A stretch of 64,000 nt of DNA. It comes from Shewanella sp. NFH-SH190041. Lineage in GTDB: Bacteria; Pseudomonadota; Gammaproteobacteria; Enterobacterales; Shewanellaceae. Location: assembly GCF_024363255.1 (NCBI RefSeq), contig NZ_AP026070.1, positions 930,001 through 994,000 on the forward strand. Direction: 5' to 3'. Both the position numbers and the translations under genes were made by a program. The notes beneath the pieces were generated by a model. It did not search any database and was not told the origin of the DNA. It worked only from the letters and a program-made list of their open reading frames with translations. Of the stretch, positions 27,739 through 39,190 are shown piece by piece. Numbering within the stretch: position 1 is the first letter of the stretch; the number at the start of each line of letters is the position of its first letter.

Positions 27739-29655
27739 ATGGGTAAAATTATTGGTATCGATCTGGGTACAACTAACTCTTGTGTTGCCATCCTGGATGG
27801 CGGTAAGGCACGTGTACTGGAAAACGCCGAGGGTGATCGTACTACTCCTTCTATCATTGGTTACACAGAAGATGAAACTCTGGTAGGCCAGCCTGCAAAA
27901 CGTCAGGCAGTGACTAACCCAACTAACACTTTCTTCGCTATCAAGCGTCTGATTGGCCGTCGTTTTACTGATGATGAAGTTCAGCGCGATGTGAACATCA
28001 TGCCATTCAAAATTGTTGAAGCTGATAACGGCGACGCATGGGTTGAATCCCGTGGTAACAAGATGGCTGCACCTCAGGTATCTGCTGAAGTGCTGAAGAA
28101 AATGAAGAAAACTGCGGAAGATTTCCTGGGTGAGCCAGTGACTGAAGCCGTCATTACCGTACCAGCTTACTTTAACGATGCGCAGCGTCAGGCAACTAAA
28201 GATGCCGGCCGTATCGCGGGTCTGGAAGTTAAGCGTATCATCAACGAGCCAACTGCTGCGGCACTGGCTTACGGTATCGATAAGAAACAGGGCGACAACA
28301 TTGTAGCCGTGTATGACTTAGGTGGTGGTACTTTCGATATCTCCATCATCGAAATCGATAACAACGATGGCGACCAAACTTTCGAAGTACTGGCAACCAA
28401 CGGTGATACTCATCTGGGTGGTGAAGACTTTGATAACCGTCTGATCAACTACCTGGCTGACGAATTCAAGAAAGAGCAAGGTCTGGATCTGCGTAACGAC
28501 CCACTGGCCATGCAGCGTCTGAAAGAAGCTGCTGAAAAAGCTAAGATTGAGCTGTCTAGCACTACTCAGACTGAAGTTAACCTGCCATACATCACTGCAG
28601 ATGCAACTGGTCCTAAGCACTTGGTGGTTAAAATTACCCGTGCAAAACTGGAATCTCTGGTAGAAGACCTGATCCAACGTTCTTTAGAGCCTCTGAAAGT
28701 TGCTCTGGCCGATGCTGACCTGTCTGTATCTGACATCAATGAAGTGATTCTGGTGGGCGGCCAAACCCGTATGCCTAAGGTTCAGGAAGCAGTAACTAAC
28801 TTCTTCGGTAAAGAGCCTCGTAAAGACGTTAACCCAGATGAAGCGGTAGCTATGGGTGCGGCTATTCAGGGTGGTGTACTGGCCGGTGATGTAAAAGACG
28901 TACTGCTGCTGGACGTGACTCCTCTGTCTCTGGGTATCGAAACCATGGGCAGCGTAATGACCAAGCTGATTGAGAAGAACACTACGATCCCTACTAAGGC
29001 ATCTCAGACCTTCTCAACTGCAGACGACAACCAAAGCGCTGTGACCATTCACGTGCTGCAAGGTGAGCGTAAGCAAGCTGGTGCAAACAAGTCTCTGGGT
29101 CAGTTCAACCTGGAAGGTATTGAGCCTGCACCACGCGGCATGCCACAGATTGAAGTTACCTTCGACATCGATGCTGACGGTATTCTGAACGTGTCTGCTA
29201 AAGACAAGAAAACTGGCAAAGAGCAGAAGATCACCATCAAGGCTTCTTCTGGTCTGTCTGATGACGAAATCCAGCAAATGGTTCGTGATGCAGAAGCACA
29301 CGCTGACGAAGATAAGAAATTTGAAGAGCTGGTAACTGCACGTAACCAAGCTGATGGTCTGGTTCACGCTACCAAGAAACAGGTAGAAGAAGCTGGTGAT
29401 GCACTGGGTAGCGATGACAAGGCAAAAATCGAAGCGGCCATGACTGAAGTGGAAACTGCCACTAAAGGTAATGACAAAGAAGCTATCGAAAAAGCCTCTC
29501 AAGCCCTGATTGAAGCTTCCGCTAAGCTGATGGAAATTGCTCAAGCTAAAGCTCAGGCTGCTCAAGGCGGTGCACAAGCAGCGGATGGCCAGAAAGCCCC
29601 AGCTGACGATGTTGTCGATGCCGAGTTTGAAGAGGTTAAAGACGACAAGAAATAA
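27739..29655 (+). CDS. dnaK: Molecular chaperone DnaK (Hsp70)
   Basis: The cytosolic ATP-driven chaperone that folds and disaggregates proteins with DnaJ and GrpE. The ATG at 27739 with GGAGGA upstream gives 638 residues, as in E. coli. The nucleotide-binding domain shows [39 protein letters not shown] and [10 protein letters not shown]. The linker [18 protein letters not shown] and the substrate domain follow. The C-terminus ends in the acidic [10 protein letters not shown] tail. Codon choice is strongly biased, as in highly expressed genes. Confidence 0.99.
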   Translation: MGKIIGIDLGTTNSCVAILDGGKARVLENAEGDRTTPSIIGYTEDETLVGQPAKRQAVTNPTNTFFAIKRLIGRRFTDDEVQRDVNIMPFKIVEADNGDAWVESRGNKMAAPQVSAEVLKKMKKTAEDFLGEPVTEAVITVPAYFNDAQRQATKDAGRIAGLEVKRIINEPTAAALAYGIDKKQGDNIVAVYDLGGGTFDISIIEIDNNDGDQTFEVLATNGDTHLGGEDFDNRLINYLADEFKKEQGLDLRNDPLAMQRLKEAAEKAKIELSSTTQTEVNLPYITADATGPKHLVVKITRAKLESLVEDLIQRSLEPLKVALADADLSVSDINEVILVGGQTRMPKVQEAVTNFFGKEPRKDVNPDEAVAMGAAIQGGVLAGDVKDVLLLDVTPLSLGIETMGSVMTKLIEKNTTIPTKASQTFSTADDNQSAVTIHVLQGERKQAGANKSLGQFNLEGIEPAPRGMPQIEVTFDIDADGILNVSAKDKKTGKEQKITIKASSGLSDDEIQQMVRDAEAHADEDKKFEELVTARNQADGLVHATKKQVEEAGDALGSDDKAKIEAAMTEVETATKGNDKEAIEKASQALIEASAKLMEIAQAKAQAAQGGAQAADGQKAPADDVVDAEFEEVKDDKK

Positions 29656-29684
29656 TTAGCTCGCGTAGCTTAATTATTCTGTTG

Positions 29685-29715
29685 GCGGGCGTTACGGGGC
29701 AACCCTAACGCCCGC
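29685..29715 (+). other. Strong hairpin between dnaK and dnaJ
   Basis: GCGGGCGTTA and TAACGCCCGC pair perfectly over ten bases, with an inner GGG/CCC stem capped by GCAA. No T run follows, so it is not a plain terminator. It could stabilise the dnaK part of the message or mark a processing site. Confidence 0.7.
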
Positions 29716-29748
29716 AGTTATACCTCCTGCTCAGAAGAAGATAAACAA

Positions 29749-30885
29749 ATGTCAAAACGTGATTATTACGAAGTATTGGGCGTAGAACGCGACGCCAGCG
29801 AACGTGAAATCAAAAAGGCGTATAAGCGTCTGGCGATGAAGTTTCACCCGGATCGTAATCCTGGTGATAAAGAGGCTGAGGCCAGTTTCAAAGAGGTAAA
29901 AGAAGCCTACGAGATCCTGACCGATAGCGACAAAAAAGCGGCCTATGATCAGTTCGGCCATGCGGGTGTCGATCCAAATCGCGGCGGTGCTGGCGGCTTT
30001 GGTGGTGGTGCCGATTTCGGCGATATTTTCGGTGATGTTTTTGGCGATATCTTTGGTGGTGGCCGTCGTGGCGGTGGTCAACGTCAGGCAGCTCGCGGCG
30101 CGGATTTGCGCTACAACCTAGAGCTGTCTCTGGAAGAAGCGGTCAGAGGCCTGACCAAAGAATTGCGTATCCCAACGCTGGCAAGCTGTGATGAATGTGA
30201 TGGTTCTGGCGCGAAAAAAGGTACCTCTGCAACCACGTGTGGCACCTGTCATGGCAGTGGTCAGGTACAGATGCGCCAAGGATTCTTTGCGGTTCAGCAG
30301 CCATGTCCAACTTGTCACGGTCGTGGCAAAATCATTAAAGATCCTTGTACTAAGTGTCATGGTGAAGGCCGGGTTGAGAAAACTAAGACCCTGTCAGTGA
30401 AGATCCCTGCCGGGGTGGATACTGGTGACCGTATCCGCTTGTCTGGCGAAGGTGAGGCGGGAGAATTTGGTGCCCCAGCCGGTGATCTGTATGTACAGGT
30501 TAGTGTGCGTGAGCATCCGATTTTTGTTCGTGACGGTAACAATCTGTATTGCGAAGTACCTATCTCATTTAGCAAAGCTGCCTTGGGTGGTGAAGTGCAG
30601 GTGCCTACCCTAGACGGTAAAGTGAGTCTGAAGATCCCAAGTGAAACTCAGACCGGCCGTATGTTCCGTCTGCGCGGTAAAGGGGTGAAATCTGTTCGCA
30701 GCCATGCCGTGGGTGATCTGCTGTGTAAAGTGGTGGTAGAAACACCGGTGAATTTAAACGACAAGCAAAAAGATTTGCTGCGTCAGTTTGAAGAAACACT
30801 GACCGGAGAATCTAGCAAGCACAGCCCTAAGGCGACCGGCTTCTTCGAAGGCGTGAAAAAATTTTTTCAGGATTTAAATAACTGA
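29749..30885 (+). CDS. dnaJ: Co-chaperone DnaJ (Hsp40)
   Basis: DnaJ delivers substrates to DnaK and stimulates its ATPase. In order: J domain with [11 protein letters not shown] (the HPD motif), a Gly/Phe-rich stretch (about 75-115), and four zinc motifs [24 protein letters not shown] and CTKCHGEG. C-terminal substrate-binding domains end at residue 378. It is 93 bases after dnaK, in the same heat-shock operon, and is closed by a terminator. Confidence 0.99.
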   Translation: MSKRDYYEVLGVERDASEREIKKAYKRLAMKFHPDRNPGDKEAEASFKEVKEAYEILTDSDKKAAYDQFGHAGVDPNRGGAGGFGGGADFGDIFGDVFGDIFGGGRRGGGQRQAARGADLRYNLELSLEEAVRGLTKELRIPTLASCDECDGSGAKKGTSATTCGTCHGSGQVQMRQGFFAVQQPCPTCHGRGKIIKDPCTKCHGEGRVEKTKTLSVKIPAGVDTGDRIRLSGEGEAGEFGAPAGDLYVQVSVREHPIFVRDGNNLYCEVPISFSKAALGGEVQVPTLDGKVSLKIPSETQTGRMFRLRGKGVKSVRSHAVGDLLCKVVVETPVNLNDKQKDLLRQFEETLTGESSKHSPKATGFFEGVKKFFQDLNN

Positions 30886-30901
30886 TCCTGAGTGATTGAA
30901 T

Positions 30902-30932
30902 AAAAACCCGGCTGGTGATGCCGGGTTTTTTT
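30902..30932 (+). terminator. Intrinsic terminator of dnaKJ
   Basis: AAAACCCGGC and GCCGGGTTTT with loop TGGTGAT, then further T. Confidence 0.95.
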
Positions 30933-30970
30933 ATGCCTGTGTGCTAGAGCTATTTTTAGCGCATCACCGA

Positions 30971-31050
30971 TTTATCATGTCGAGCAATGGATCAAAGCCT
31001 CGGCCTTATAAAGAGCCGCCAAACAAGTTTGAAAAGTCAACAGACCCTAG
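30971..31050 (+). repeat. Dispersed repeat, copy B (shortened)
   Basis: Matches 38456-38572 over ATCAAAGCCTCGGCC, TATAAA and GTCAACAGACCCTAG, with a 12-base internal deletion relative to copies A and C. A 62-codon frame running through it is repeat-derived and not called as a gene. Confidence 0.75.
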
Positions 31051-31152
31051 TAAACGGATTAATTCTTCGCAACCAAGTCGCTGAAAAGAATGAAATTGGT
31101 ATTATAGAGCGATAAGTTATTCCTCTGTGACAATTTCCCTGCGAAGGTCATT

Positions 31153-31959
31153 ATGATGAAGATGAAATCCCTGATCTGCGGTTGTCTGTTAGCACTGTCG
31201 CTGACCGGCTGTGATACCCATGCCTCACCAACTGGGCGGGGGCAGACGTTACTCTATTCTGAGCAGGATATGCAGCAGCTGGGGCGGGCCAGTTTTTCGC
31301 AGATGAAACAGAGCCTGACCATTAATCGTAATCCGGTGCTAAATGCCTACGTCGATTGTATTGCCGGGCGGATTATTGCGGCGTTGCCCGGTGAACGACA
31401 ACCTTGGGAAGTGGTGTTGTTTGACTCTCCTCAGGTGAATGCATTTGCCTTGCCGGGGGGCTATATCGGCGTTTATACCAGTATGCTGCGGGTGGCAAAC
31501 ACCCCGGATGAATTGGCCGCGGTGATTAGCCATGAAGTGGCCCATGTGTTGTCGAACCATGGCAATGAGCAGGCATCCCGAGCTGATATTAAGGGGATGG
31601 GGCTCAAACTGGTGGATTTGGCGCTGGATTTAGGGGAAGTGGAAAACCGCCAGATGTGTATGGCGGCACTGGGGCTGGGGGCTGAAGTGGGGATTAGCCT
31701 GCCTTTTGGCCGGGAGCAGGAAACAGAAGCGGATATTATCGGCTTGGAATTAATGGCCAGAGCTGGCTTTAACCCTAAAGCGGCTATTAGCTTATGGCAG
31801 AATATGGCCCGCGCCTCCCAAGGCGAGCCGTTGGAGTTATTATCCACCCATCCATCCCATGATAGCCGCATTGAAGAACTGGCCGCTCAAATCCCTAAAG
31901 TAGAGGGGGCGTATCGAGAGGCATCACGTCGGCAGTTGCGCCCCTGTCGTCTGCGCTAA
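31153..31959 (+). CDS. M48-family metallopeptidase, lipoprotein
   Basis: A 268-residue protein with a lipoprotein signal ending LTGC (Cys about 20), so it is likely tethered in the periplasm. The zinc motif HEVAH lies in AAVISHEVAHVLSNHGNEQASR, with the third ligand Glu in ETEADIIGLELMARAG. NAFALPGGYIGVYTSML is a further family block. It resembles LoiP/YggG and YcaL, periplasmic quality-control peptidases of the outer membrane. AAGG lies five to eight bases upstream of a double ATG. It is a single gene. Confidence 0.92.
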   Translation: MMKMKSLICGCLLALSLTGCDTHASPTGRGQTLLYSEQDMQQLGRASFSQMKQSLTINRNPVLNAYVDCIAGRIIAALPGERQPWEVVLFDSPQVNAFALPGGYIGVYTSMLRVANTPDELAAVISHEVAHVLSNHGNEQASRADIKGMGLKLVDLALDLGEVENRQMCMAALGLGAEVGISLPFGREQETEADIIGLELMARAGFNPKAAISLWQNMARASQGEPLELLSTHPSHDSRIEELAAQIPKVEGAYREASRRQLRPCRLR

Positions 31960-32058
31960 CAGGGATAAGTACCCCTTGCTGTTAATTTCGCGGTATTGGT
32001 TTGGCGGGTGTGTTACAATTCGCGCCGGAAAATGACCATAAACAGAGAGTAATGAATT

Positions 32059-32676
32059 ATGTCTGAGAAGTTCTCCACTATTGAGCAGCAAGCCAGTTAC
32101 GGTGTAGGTCGTCAAATGGGCGAGCAGCTGGCTGCCAACTCTTTTGAAGGTATCGACATTCCAGCAGTTCAAGCTGGTCTGGCTGATGCTTTCGCGGGGA
32201 AAGAAAGCGCTGTGGCTATGCAGGATCTGCAGATTGCCTTTACTGAAATCAGCCGTCGCCTGCAAAAAGCCCAAGAAGAAGCTGCTGCTGCTGCCTCTGC
32301 TGAAGGTGATGCTTTCCTGGCTGAAAATGCCAAGCGTGATGGTGTATTCACCACTGAATCCGGTCTGCAGTATGAAATCATCACTGAAGGTACCGGTGCT
32401 AAGCCATCTTACGATGATACCGTTCGTACTCATTACCATGGTTCTTTCATCAATGGTGATGTATTTGATAGCTCTGTTGTACGCGGTGAGCCAGCTGAAT
32501 TCCCTGTATCTGGCGTGATTGCTGGTTGGACCGAAGCACTGCAACTGATGCCAGCAGGTTCTAAGTGGAAACTGTATGTACCACATCACCTGGCCTATGG
32601 TGAGCGCGGTGCTGGTGCGTCTATCCCACCATACTCCACTTTAGTATTTGAAGTTGAACTGCTGGACGTGCTGTAA
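32059..32676 (+). CDS. fklB: FKBP-type peptidyl-prolyl isomerase FklB (FKBP22)
   Basis: A 205-residue prolyl isomerase, cytosolic by lack of a signal peptide. The N-terminal half is a helical dimerisation arm (YGVGRQMGEQLAAN, then an alanine-rich helix at about 70-92). The C-terminal FKBP domain shows VRTHYHGSFINGDVFDSS, VIAGWTEALQLMPAGSKW and YGERGAGASIPPYSTLVFEVEL. The length matches E. coli FklB. A terminator follows. Confidence 0.96.
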   Translation: MSEKFSTIEQQASYGVGRQMGEQLAANSFEGIDIPAVQAGLADAFAGKESAVAMQDLQIAFTEISRRLQKAQEEAAAAASAEGDAFLAENAKRDGVFTTESGLQYEIITEGTGAKPSYDDTVRTHYHGSFINGDVFDSSVVRGEPAEFPVSGVIAGWTEALQLMPAGSKWKLYVPHHLAYGERGAGASIPPYSTLVFEVELLDVL

Positions 32677-32703
32677 CTATCAGCCCCATCAGTATCACTG
32701 AAT

Positions 32704-32730
32704 TAACGCCGGCTTTGTCCGGCGTTTTTT
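32704..32730 (+). terminator. Intrinsic terminator of fklB
   Basis: AACGCCGG and CCGGCGTT around CTTTGT, followed by T. Confidence 0.93.
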
Positions 32731-32842
32731 ATGCCTGCAGTTATCTATTTATGCTCAACGGGTGACTTTCTGGTGCAACTGGCATAGATTGCTGAGCCAG
32801 AACATGTATTTTATCAGGCTTGTATATGCCTGATGGCTTTGA

Positions 32843-33667
<825 letters not shown>

Positions 33668-33672
33668 TAAAT

Positions 33673-33695
33673 AACCGCCGCAAGGCGGTTTTTTT
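33673..33695 (+). terminator. Intrinsic terminator of dapB
   Basis: AACCGCC and GGCGGTT with loop GCAA, then T. Confidence 0.93.
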
Positions 33696-33844
33696 CGTCG
33701 CGCCATCGCGCAGTTATAGACAGAGTTGAAAATGTCAGGTAGAATTTTTGGAATTTGTCAAATTTTCTCATTTTAGCGAAATTTGGTATATTAATATTAT
33801 AAAAAATTTAACAATTTCAATGGCTTGTCTTTTCGGAGGTCGCA

Positions 33845-34990
33845 TTGACACAGTCTGCCTTACTTGTACTCGAAGATGGTTCAATATTTACCGGCACTGC
33901 AATTGGTGCTAATGGAATGGCTGTTGGCGAGGTGGTTTTTAACACTTCCATGACAGGTTACCAGGAAATATTAACCGACCCCTCTTACTCCCGCCAAATT
34001 GTCACTTTAACTTACCCCCATATTGGTAATACCGGTACCAATTCAGAAGATACAGAATCCGCCAGTGTGCATGCCTGTGGTTTGATTATCCGGGATCTGC
34101 CGCTGCTGGCGAGCAACTTCCGTAACCAACAATCCCTCAGCGATTATCTGAAAGCAAATAACGTTGTGGGGATTGCGGATATTGATACGCGCCGCCTAAC
34201 CCGTATTTTGCGTGAGAAAGGCGCTCAGGCGGGCTGTATCCTGGTGGGGGATATGGATGAGGCGAAAGCGCTGACCGCAGCAAGGGATTTTCCGGGGCTG
34301 AAAGGAATGGATCTGGCCAAGGAAGTGACCACGCAATCAGCTTATCAGTGGCGCAAAGGCAGTTGGCGTTTAGAAGGTGGTTTGCCGGCCGACACCCCAG
34401 CAGAAGCGCTGAAATTCAAAGTTGTGGCCTACGACTATGGGGTAAAAACCAATATTCTGCGTATGTTGGTCGACCGGGGCTGTGATGTCACAGTCGTGCC
34501 TGCAACGACCCCAGCCAGTGAGGTACTGGCGATGAATCCCGATGGCATTTTCCTCTCCAATGGCCCTGGAGACCCAGCGCCATGTGACTATGCTATCGCG
34601 ACGATTCAAGCAATTCTGACCACCGACATCCCTGTATTTGGTATCTGTCTTGGCCATCAGCTGTTGGCATTGGCCAGTGGTGCTCAGACCGAGAAGATGA
34701 AGTTCGGTCACCACGGGGCTAACCATCCGGTGGGTGATATCGACAAAGGCACTGTGATGATCACCAGCCAGAACCATGGTTTTGCGGCTGACGAAGCAAC
34801 GCTTCCTGCCAATATTAAGGTGACTCATAAGTCCCTCTTTGATGGCTCATTGCAGGGGATCCATCTGACGGATAAACCGGCGTTTAGCTTCCAGGGGCAC
34901 CCTGAAGCCAGCCCCGGACCGCACGATTGTGCGCCGCTATTCGATCACTTTATCGAACTGATTGAACACTACCGTCAGATTGCCAAGTAA
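33845..34990 (+). CDS. carA: Carbamoyl-phosphate synthase small subunit (glutaminase)
   Basis: CarA removes ammonia from glutamine and channels it to CarB for carbamoyl phosphate, used in arginine and pyrimidine synthesis. The start is a TTG with GGAGG four bases upstream; E. coli carA also begins with UUG. The 381-residue protein has the glutaminase motif [12 protein letters not shown] with the nucleophile Cys and the later His/Glu in [13 protein letters not shown]. The A/T-rich 150 bases upstream probably hold its promoters; I could not define an arginine operator by eye. Confidence 0.98.
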   Translation: MTQSALLVLEDGSIFTGTAIGANGMAVGEVVFNTSMTGYQEILTDPSYSRQIVTLTYPHIGNTGTNSEDTESASVHACGLIIRDLPLLASNFRNQQSLSDYLKANNVVGIADIDTRRLTRILREKGAQAGCILVGDMDEAKALTAARDFPGLKGMDLAKEVTTQSAYQWRKGSWRLEGGLPADTPAEALKFKVVAYDYGVKTNILRMLVDRGCDVTVVPATTPASEVLAMNPDGIFLSNGPGDPAPCDYAIATIQAILTTDIPVFGICLGHQLLALASGAQTEKMKFGHHGANHPVGDIDKGTVMITSQNHGFAADEATLPANIKVTHKSLFDGSLQGIHLTDKPAFSFQGHPEASPGPHDCAPLFDHFIELIEHYRQIAK

Positions 34991-35013
34991 TAGATTCGGA
35001 GCAGAAGTAAGCC

Positions 35014-38000
35014 ATGCCAAAACGTACAGACATTCAAAGTATCCTTATCCTGGGCGCTGGCCCAATTGTGATTGGTCAGGCCTGTGAGTTTGACTACTCA
35101 GGTGCCCAAGCCTGTAAAGCACTGCGGGAAGAGGGGTACCGCGTCATTCTGGTGAACTCCAACCCGGCCACGATTATGACCGACCCGGAAATGGCCGATG
35201 CCACCTATATCGAGCCTATCCACTGGGAAGTGGTGCGCAATATTATCGCCAAAGAACGTCCTGATGCGATTTTGCCGACCATGGGCGGTCAGACGGCACT
35301 GAACTGTGCGCTGGAACTGGAACGTCAAGGGGTACTGGAAGAATTCAATGTAGAGATGATCGGGGCGACAGCCGATGCCATTGATAAGGCTGAAGACAGA
35401 TCCCGCTTTGATACGGCGATGAAAAAAATTGGCTTGGAATGCCCCCGCGCTGGAATTGCCCACACGATGGAAGAGGCCTATGGCGTATTGGATCAAGTGG
35501 GATTCCCTTGCATTATCCGCCCTTCTTTTACCATGGGCGGCTCAGGCGGCGGTATCGCTTACAACAAGGAAGAATTTGAGGAAATTTGTAGCAGTGGACT
35601 GGATTTGTCACCCACCAATGAGTTGTTGATTGACGAGTCGCTGATCGGTTGGAAAGAGTACGAGATGGAGGTGGTGCGCGACCGCAATGACAACTGCATT
35701 ATTGTCTGTGCCATTGAAAACTTCGACCCCATGGGGGTTCACACCGGTGACTCTATTACTGTTGCGCCGGCTCAAACGTTAACCGATAAAGAATACCAAA
35801 TCATGCGAAACGCCTCGATGGCGGTATTGCGTGAAATCGGCGTAGAAACTGGCGGCTCCAACGTACAGTTCGGCATTAACCCCAAAACTGGCCGTATGGT
35901 GATTATTGAGATGAACCCTCGGGTATCTCGTTCATCGGCGCTGGCATCTAAAGCGACTGGCTTCCCGATTGCAAAAATCGCCGCCAAGCTGGCGGTAGGG
36001 TTTACGCTGGATGAGCTTTCCAATGATATTACCGGTGGTAAAACCCCTGCATCGTTCGAGCCTGCTATCGATTATGTGGTGACCAAGGTGCCACGCTTTA
36101 ACTTTGAAAAGTTTGCCGGCTCCAATGACCGTCTGACCACACAGATGAAATCCGTAGGTGAAGTGATGGCTATCGGCCGTACCTTCCAAGAATCATTGCA
36201 AAAAGCTTTGCGCGGATTGGAAGTGGGGCGCAATGGGTTAGACCCGATTGTTGATGTGGAAGAGGCGGATGCCCTGCAGCGTATTCGCCATGAGCTCAAA
36301 GAGCCGGGCGCTGAGCGTATCTGGTACATTGCTGATGCTTTCCGCGCCGGTCTGTCCATGGAAGCCATTTTTAAGCTGACCAATATTGACCCTTGGTTCC
36401 TGGTGCAGATTGAAGATCTGATTAAGTCGGAAAACCGGGTTCGTGAGTTGGGCTGGGCTAACTTGGATGCGGGGCAACTGCGTCAACTGAAGCGTAAAGG
36501 TTTTGCTGATGCCCGCTTGGCAACACTGCTGGGCATTAGTGAAAACGAGCTGCGTAAGACTCGCCACCGTCATCAAATCTTCCCGGTATACAAGCGGGTG
36601 GATACCTGCGCGGCGGAGTTCTCTACCGATACAGCTTATATGTACTCCACCTATGAGGAGGAGTGTGAGGCTAACCCATCGACCCGTGACAAGATTATGG
36701 TATTGGGTGGCGGGCCAAACCGTATTGGGCAGGGGATTGAGTTCGATTACTGCTGTGTTCATGCAGCGCTGGCACTGCGCGAAGATGGTTACGAAACCAT
36801 TATGGTTAACTGTAACCCAGAGACAGTTTCCACTGACTATGACACTTCCGACCGCCTGTATTTTGAGCCAGTCACACTGGAAGATGTACTGGAAATTGTT
36901 CGGGTTGAGCAGCCCAAAGGCGTTATTGTGCAGTACGGTGGTCAAACACCACTGAAACTGGCCCGCGCCTTGGAAGCGGCTGGTGTGCCTGTTATCGGTA
37001 CCAGTCCGGATGCCATTGACCGCGCTGAAGACCGTGAGCGTTTCCAGCATGCGGTGCAGCGTTTGGGGCTGAAGCAGCCTGAAAACGATACTGTGACCAC
37101 AGTCGAAGGCGCTGTGGTCTCTGCCGAGCGTATTGGGTACCCACTGGTGGTACGGCCATCTTATGTACTGGGCGGCCGGGCGATGGAAATTGTCTATGAC
37201 GAGCAGGACTTACGCCGTTATTTCAACGAAGCGGTCAGCGTATCTAATGCCTCTCCCGTGTTGTTGGACCGTTTCTTAGATGATGCCACCGAGGTGGACA
37301 TTGATGCGGTATGTGACGGTAAAACTGTGGTGGTTGGCGCCATTATGGAACATATCGAGCAGGCTGGGGTTCACTCAGGTGATTCAGGTTGTTCTTTGCC
37401 GCCATACACGCTGAGCAAGCAAATTCAAGACGAAATGCGCGAGCAGGTTCGCAAGCTGGCCTTCGAGCTGGGCGTTGTGGGGCTGATGAACGTACAGTTC
37501 GCGGTGAAAAATAACGAAATCTATATGATTGAAGTGAACCCCCGTGCTGCCCGTACCGTGCCATTCGTGTCCAAGGCTACTGGCGTACCGCTGGCCAAGA
37601 TTGCTGCCCGGGTAATGGTGGGCAAATCTCTGATTGAACAGCAGTTCACCGAAGAGGTTATTCCACCTTACTATTCGGTGAAAGAAGTGGTTCTGCCATT
37701 TAATAAGTTCCCGGGTGTTGACCCGCTACTTGGCCCCGAAATGCGCTCAACCGGCGAGGTGATGGGGGTTGGTGATACTTTCGCTGAAGCCTATGCCAAG
37801 GCGCAGCTGGGCTCGGTAAAGGATATTCCGAAAAAAGGCCGTGCATTATTGTCTGTTCGTGACAGTGATAAAGGGCGAGTGGCGGATCTGGCCGCTAAGC
37901 TGGCAGAGCTGGGCTATGAGCTGGACGCAACCCACGGCACGGCTGTGGTGTTGGGTGAAGCCGGAATTAACCCTCGTTTGGTTAATAAGGTACATGAAGG

Positions 38001-38238
38001 CCGGCCGCATATTCTGGACCGTATCAAAAACGGTGAGTACACCTATATTGTTAACACCACTGAAGGACGTCAGGCGATTTCTGACTCTCGTCAGCTACGG
38101 GGTGGCGCTTTACGCTACAAGGTGCAGTACACCACAACCTTGAATGCGGCATTTGCGACCTGTATGGCATCGACATCTGATGATCGCAGTAAGGTAAATT
38201 CTGTGCAGGAGCTGCATCAGCGCATTAAGCGCAGCTAA
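35014..38238 (+). CDS. carB: Carbamoyl-phosphate synthase large subunit
   Basis: CarB makes carbamoyl phosphate from bicarbonate, ammonia and two ATP. The 1074 residues form two homologous halves. Each half has an ATP-grasp synthetase unit (first [19 protein letters not shown], second [19 protein letters not shown]). A C-terminal regulatory domain follows from about residue 940 ([16 protein letters not shown]). It lies 23 bases after carA, which makes a two-gene operon, and is followed by a terminator. Confidence 0.99.
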   Translation: MPKRTDIQSILILGAGPIVIGQACEFDYSGAQACKALREEGYRVILVNSNPATIMTDPEMADATYIEPIHWEVVRNIIAKERPDAILPTMGGQTALNCALELERQGVLEEFNVEMIGATADAIDKAEDRSRFDTAMKKIGLECPRAGIAHTMEEAYGVLDQVGFPCIIRPSFTMGGSGGGIAYNKEEFEEICSSGLDLSPTNELLIDESLIGWKEYEMEVVRDRNDNCIIVCAIENFDPMGVHTGDSITVAPAQTLTDKEYQIMRNASMAVLREIGVETGGSNVQFGINPKTGRMVIIEMNPRVSRSSALASKATGFPIAKIAAKLAVGFTLDELSNDITGGKTPASFEPAIDYVVTKVPRFNFEKFAGSNDRLTTQMKSVGEVMAIGRTFQESLQKALRGLEVGRNGLDPIVDVEEADALQRIRHELKEPGAERIWYIADAFRAGLSMEAIFKLTNIDPWFLVQIEDLIKSENRVRELGWANLDAGQLRQLKRKGFADARLATLLGISENELRKTRHRHQIFPVYKRVDTCAAEFSTDTAYMYSTYEEECEANPSTRDKIMVLGGGPNRIGQGIEFDYCCVHAALALREDGYETIMVNCNPETVSTDYDTSDRLYFEPVTLEDVLEIVRVEQPKGVIVQYGGQTPLKLARALEAAGVPVIGTSPDAIDRAEDRERFQHAVQRLGLKQPENDTVTTVEGAVVSAERIGYPLVVRPSYVLGGRAMEIVYDEQDLRRYFNEAVSVSNASPVLLDRFLDDATEVDIDAVCDGKTVVVGAIMEHIEQAGVHSGDSGCSLPPYTLSKQIQDEMREQVRKLAFELGVVGLMNVQFAVKNNEIYMIEVNPRAARTVPFVSKATGVPLAKIAARVMVGKSLIEQQFTEEVIPPYYSVKEVVLPFNKFPGVDPLLGPEMRSTGEVMGVGDTFAEAYAKAQLGSVKDIPKKGRALLSVRDSDKGRVADLAAKLAELGYELDATHGTAVVLGEAGINPRLVNKVHEGRPHILDRIKNGEYTYIVNTTEGRQAISDSRQLRGGALRYKVQYTTTLNAAFATCMASTSDDRSKVNSVQELHQRIKRS

Positions 38239-38260
38239 TAACAAACTCCCACTAGACCCG

Positions 38261-38291
38261 AAAAGGCCGCAATATCATTGCGGCCTTTTTT
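38261..38291 (+). terminator. Intrinsic terminator of carAB
   Basis: AAAAGGCCGCAAT and ATTGCGGCCTTTT around ATC, followed by T. Confidence 0.95.
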
Positions 38292-38344
38292 ATGCACTCT
38301 TACCAGGGGCTGTTAACCGTTTATGATTAAATTTCGTTCGAGAT

Positions 38345-38572
38345 AAAAGCGTTTTAATCGCGCCGAGTGGTTTGCTGCCTAGTTATTCTAAGCAAGAACC
38401 GCTCAACAAAGCGTAAAACGCTTTTAGCCGACCCCTGCGGGCAGCGTTTGAGGCACCTTTCTACTGCGTTATCGGCTTATCAGGTAATGAAACTACCTAT
38501 CAAAGCCTCTGCCTTGTATAAAGCATCCTCAAATCGCTGCAAAAACAAACTTGAAAGGTCAACAGACCCTAG
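38345..38572 (+). repeat. Dispersed repeat, copy C (most complete, with long hairpin)
   Basis: The left part is a long hairpin (38345-38425): AAAAGCGTTTTA pairs with TAAAACGCTTTT, and inside it GAGTGGTT pairs with AACCGCTC. The right part (38456-38572) is the core shared with copies A and B, ending in GGTCAACAGACC. A 41-codon ORF (38487-38612) crosses the core in the same frame as copy A. No transposase or target duplication is visible. It resembles a non-autonomous mobile or extragenic repeat. Confidence 0.75.
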
Positions 38573-38618
38573 CAGCTCCGGCGGTGTTGTGATCTTGATA
38601 GTAAGGGCTTAAAACGGG

Positions 38619-39017
38619 TTAGCTGTATAACAGTGTTTCCGGCGCCGATGGTGCATTTATGAGTTCTGTTAGAGAAGAGGCGATGTATTTGGCATTATCC
38701 CAGCCTAGGCTTCCGCAACTGGCAAGGTAATAAGCTACAATATGTCGTTGCTCAACCTTAGCGACACAAATATTGCCGTTACCATCCATACAGATGGGGA
38801 TGGCGTGGGGCATATAGTGTGCAAGGTTGAATGGTGTATCTTGCACAATCTCTGTGACGGAAAAAAACTGTAGTTCTTTGAAGCCAAAGTATATATCCGC
38901 ACCATTGCTGTGTGCCCACCAGGCAAAGAACTCATCGGGTAAGCTCACATCAAATCGCTTTTCTATCTTACGGATCTCGGCGTTATTGGCGCCTGTGGGT
39001 TTGATTACGTATTCCAT
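38619..39017 (-). CDS. SMI1/KNR4 (SUKH) family protein
   Basis: A 132-residue soluble protein. The opening IRKIEKRFDVSLPDEFFAWWAHSNGAD and the later FSVTEIV, PICMDGNGNICVAK and YYLAS stretches fit the SUKH superfamily. Many members are immunity proteins against contact-dependent or polymorphic toxins. No toxin or secretion gene is next to it, so it is either an orphan immunity gene or a member with a housekeeping role. It directly follows repeat copy C and has only a weak ribosome site. Confidence 0.8.
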   Translation of the reverse strand: MEYVIKPTGANNAEIRKIEKRFDVSLPDEFFAWWAHSNGADIYFGFKELQFFSVTEIVQDTPFNLAHYMPHAIPICMDGNGNICVAKVEQRHIVAYYLASCGSLGWDNAKYIASSLTELINAPSAPETLLYS

Positions 39018-39190
39018 CTTATTTTTATGGCATGAATGGCAGATGGGATTTTACCAGTTTGTATCCGTCAGTATTTGGCTAATGGGGTGAAAACCGGGTT
39101 GTGAATGGCTGGATCCTGTGCGGATCATGGTCTTGTTTAGCGCTTTGTTCTACAATGCCGCCTCTGAATTTTCTTCATGATGTTGAATGA

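Noticed and set aside
28318..29577. Long open frames antisense to dnaK, pnp, infB and ftsH
   Set aside because: They arise from strong codon bias in highly expressed genes. None has family sequence or a ribosome site.
30896..31084. 62-codon ORF after dnaJ
   Set aside because: It begins inside the dnaJ terminator and runs through a dispersed repeat copy, so the sequence is repeat-derived.
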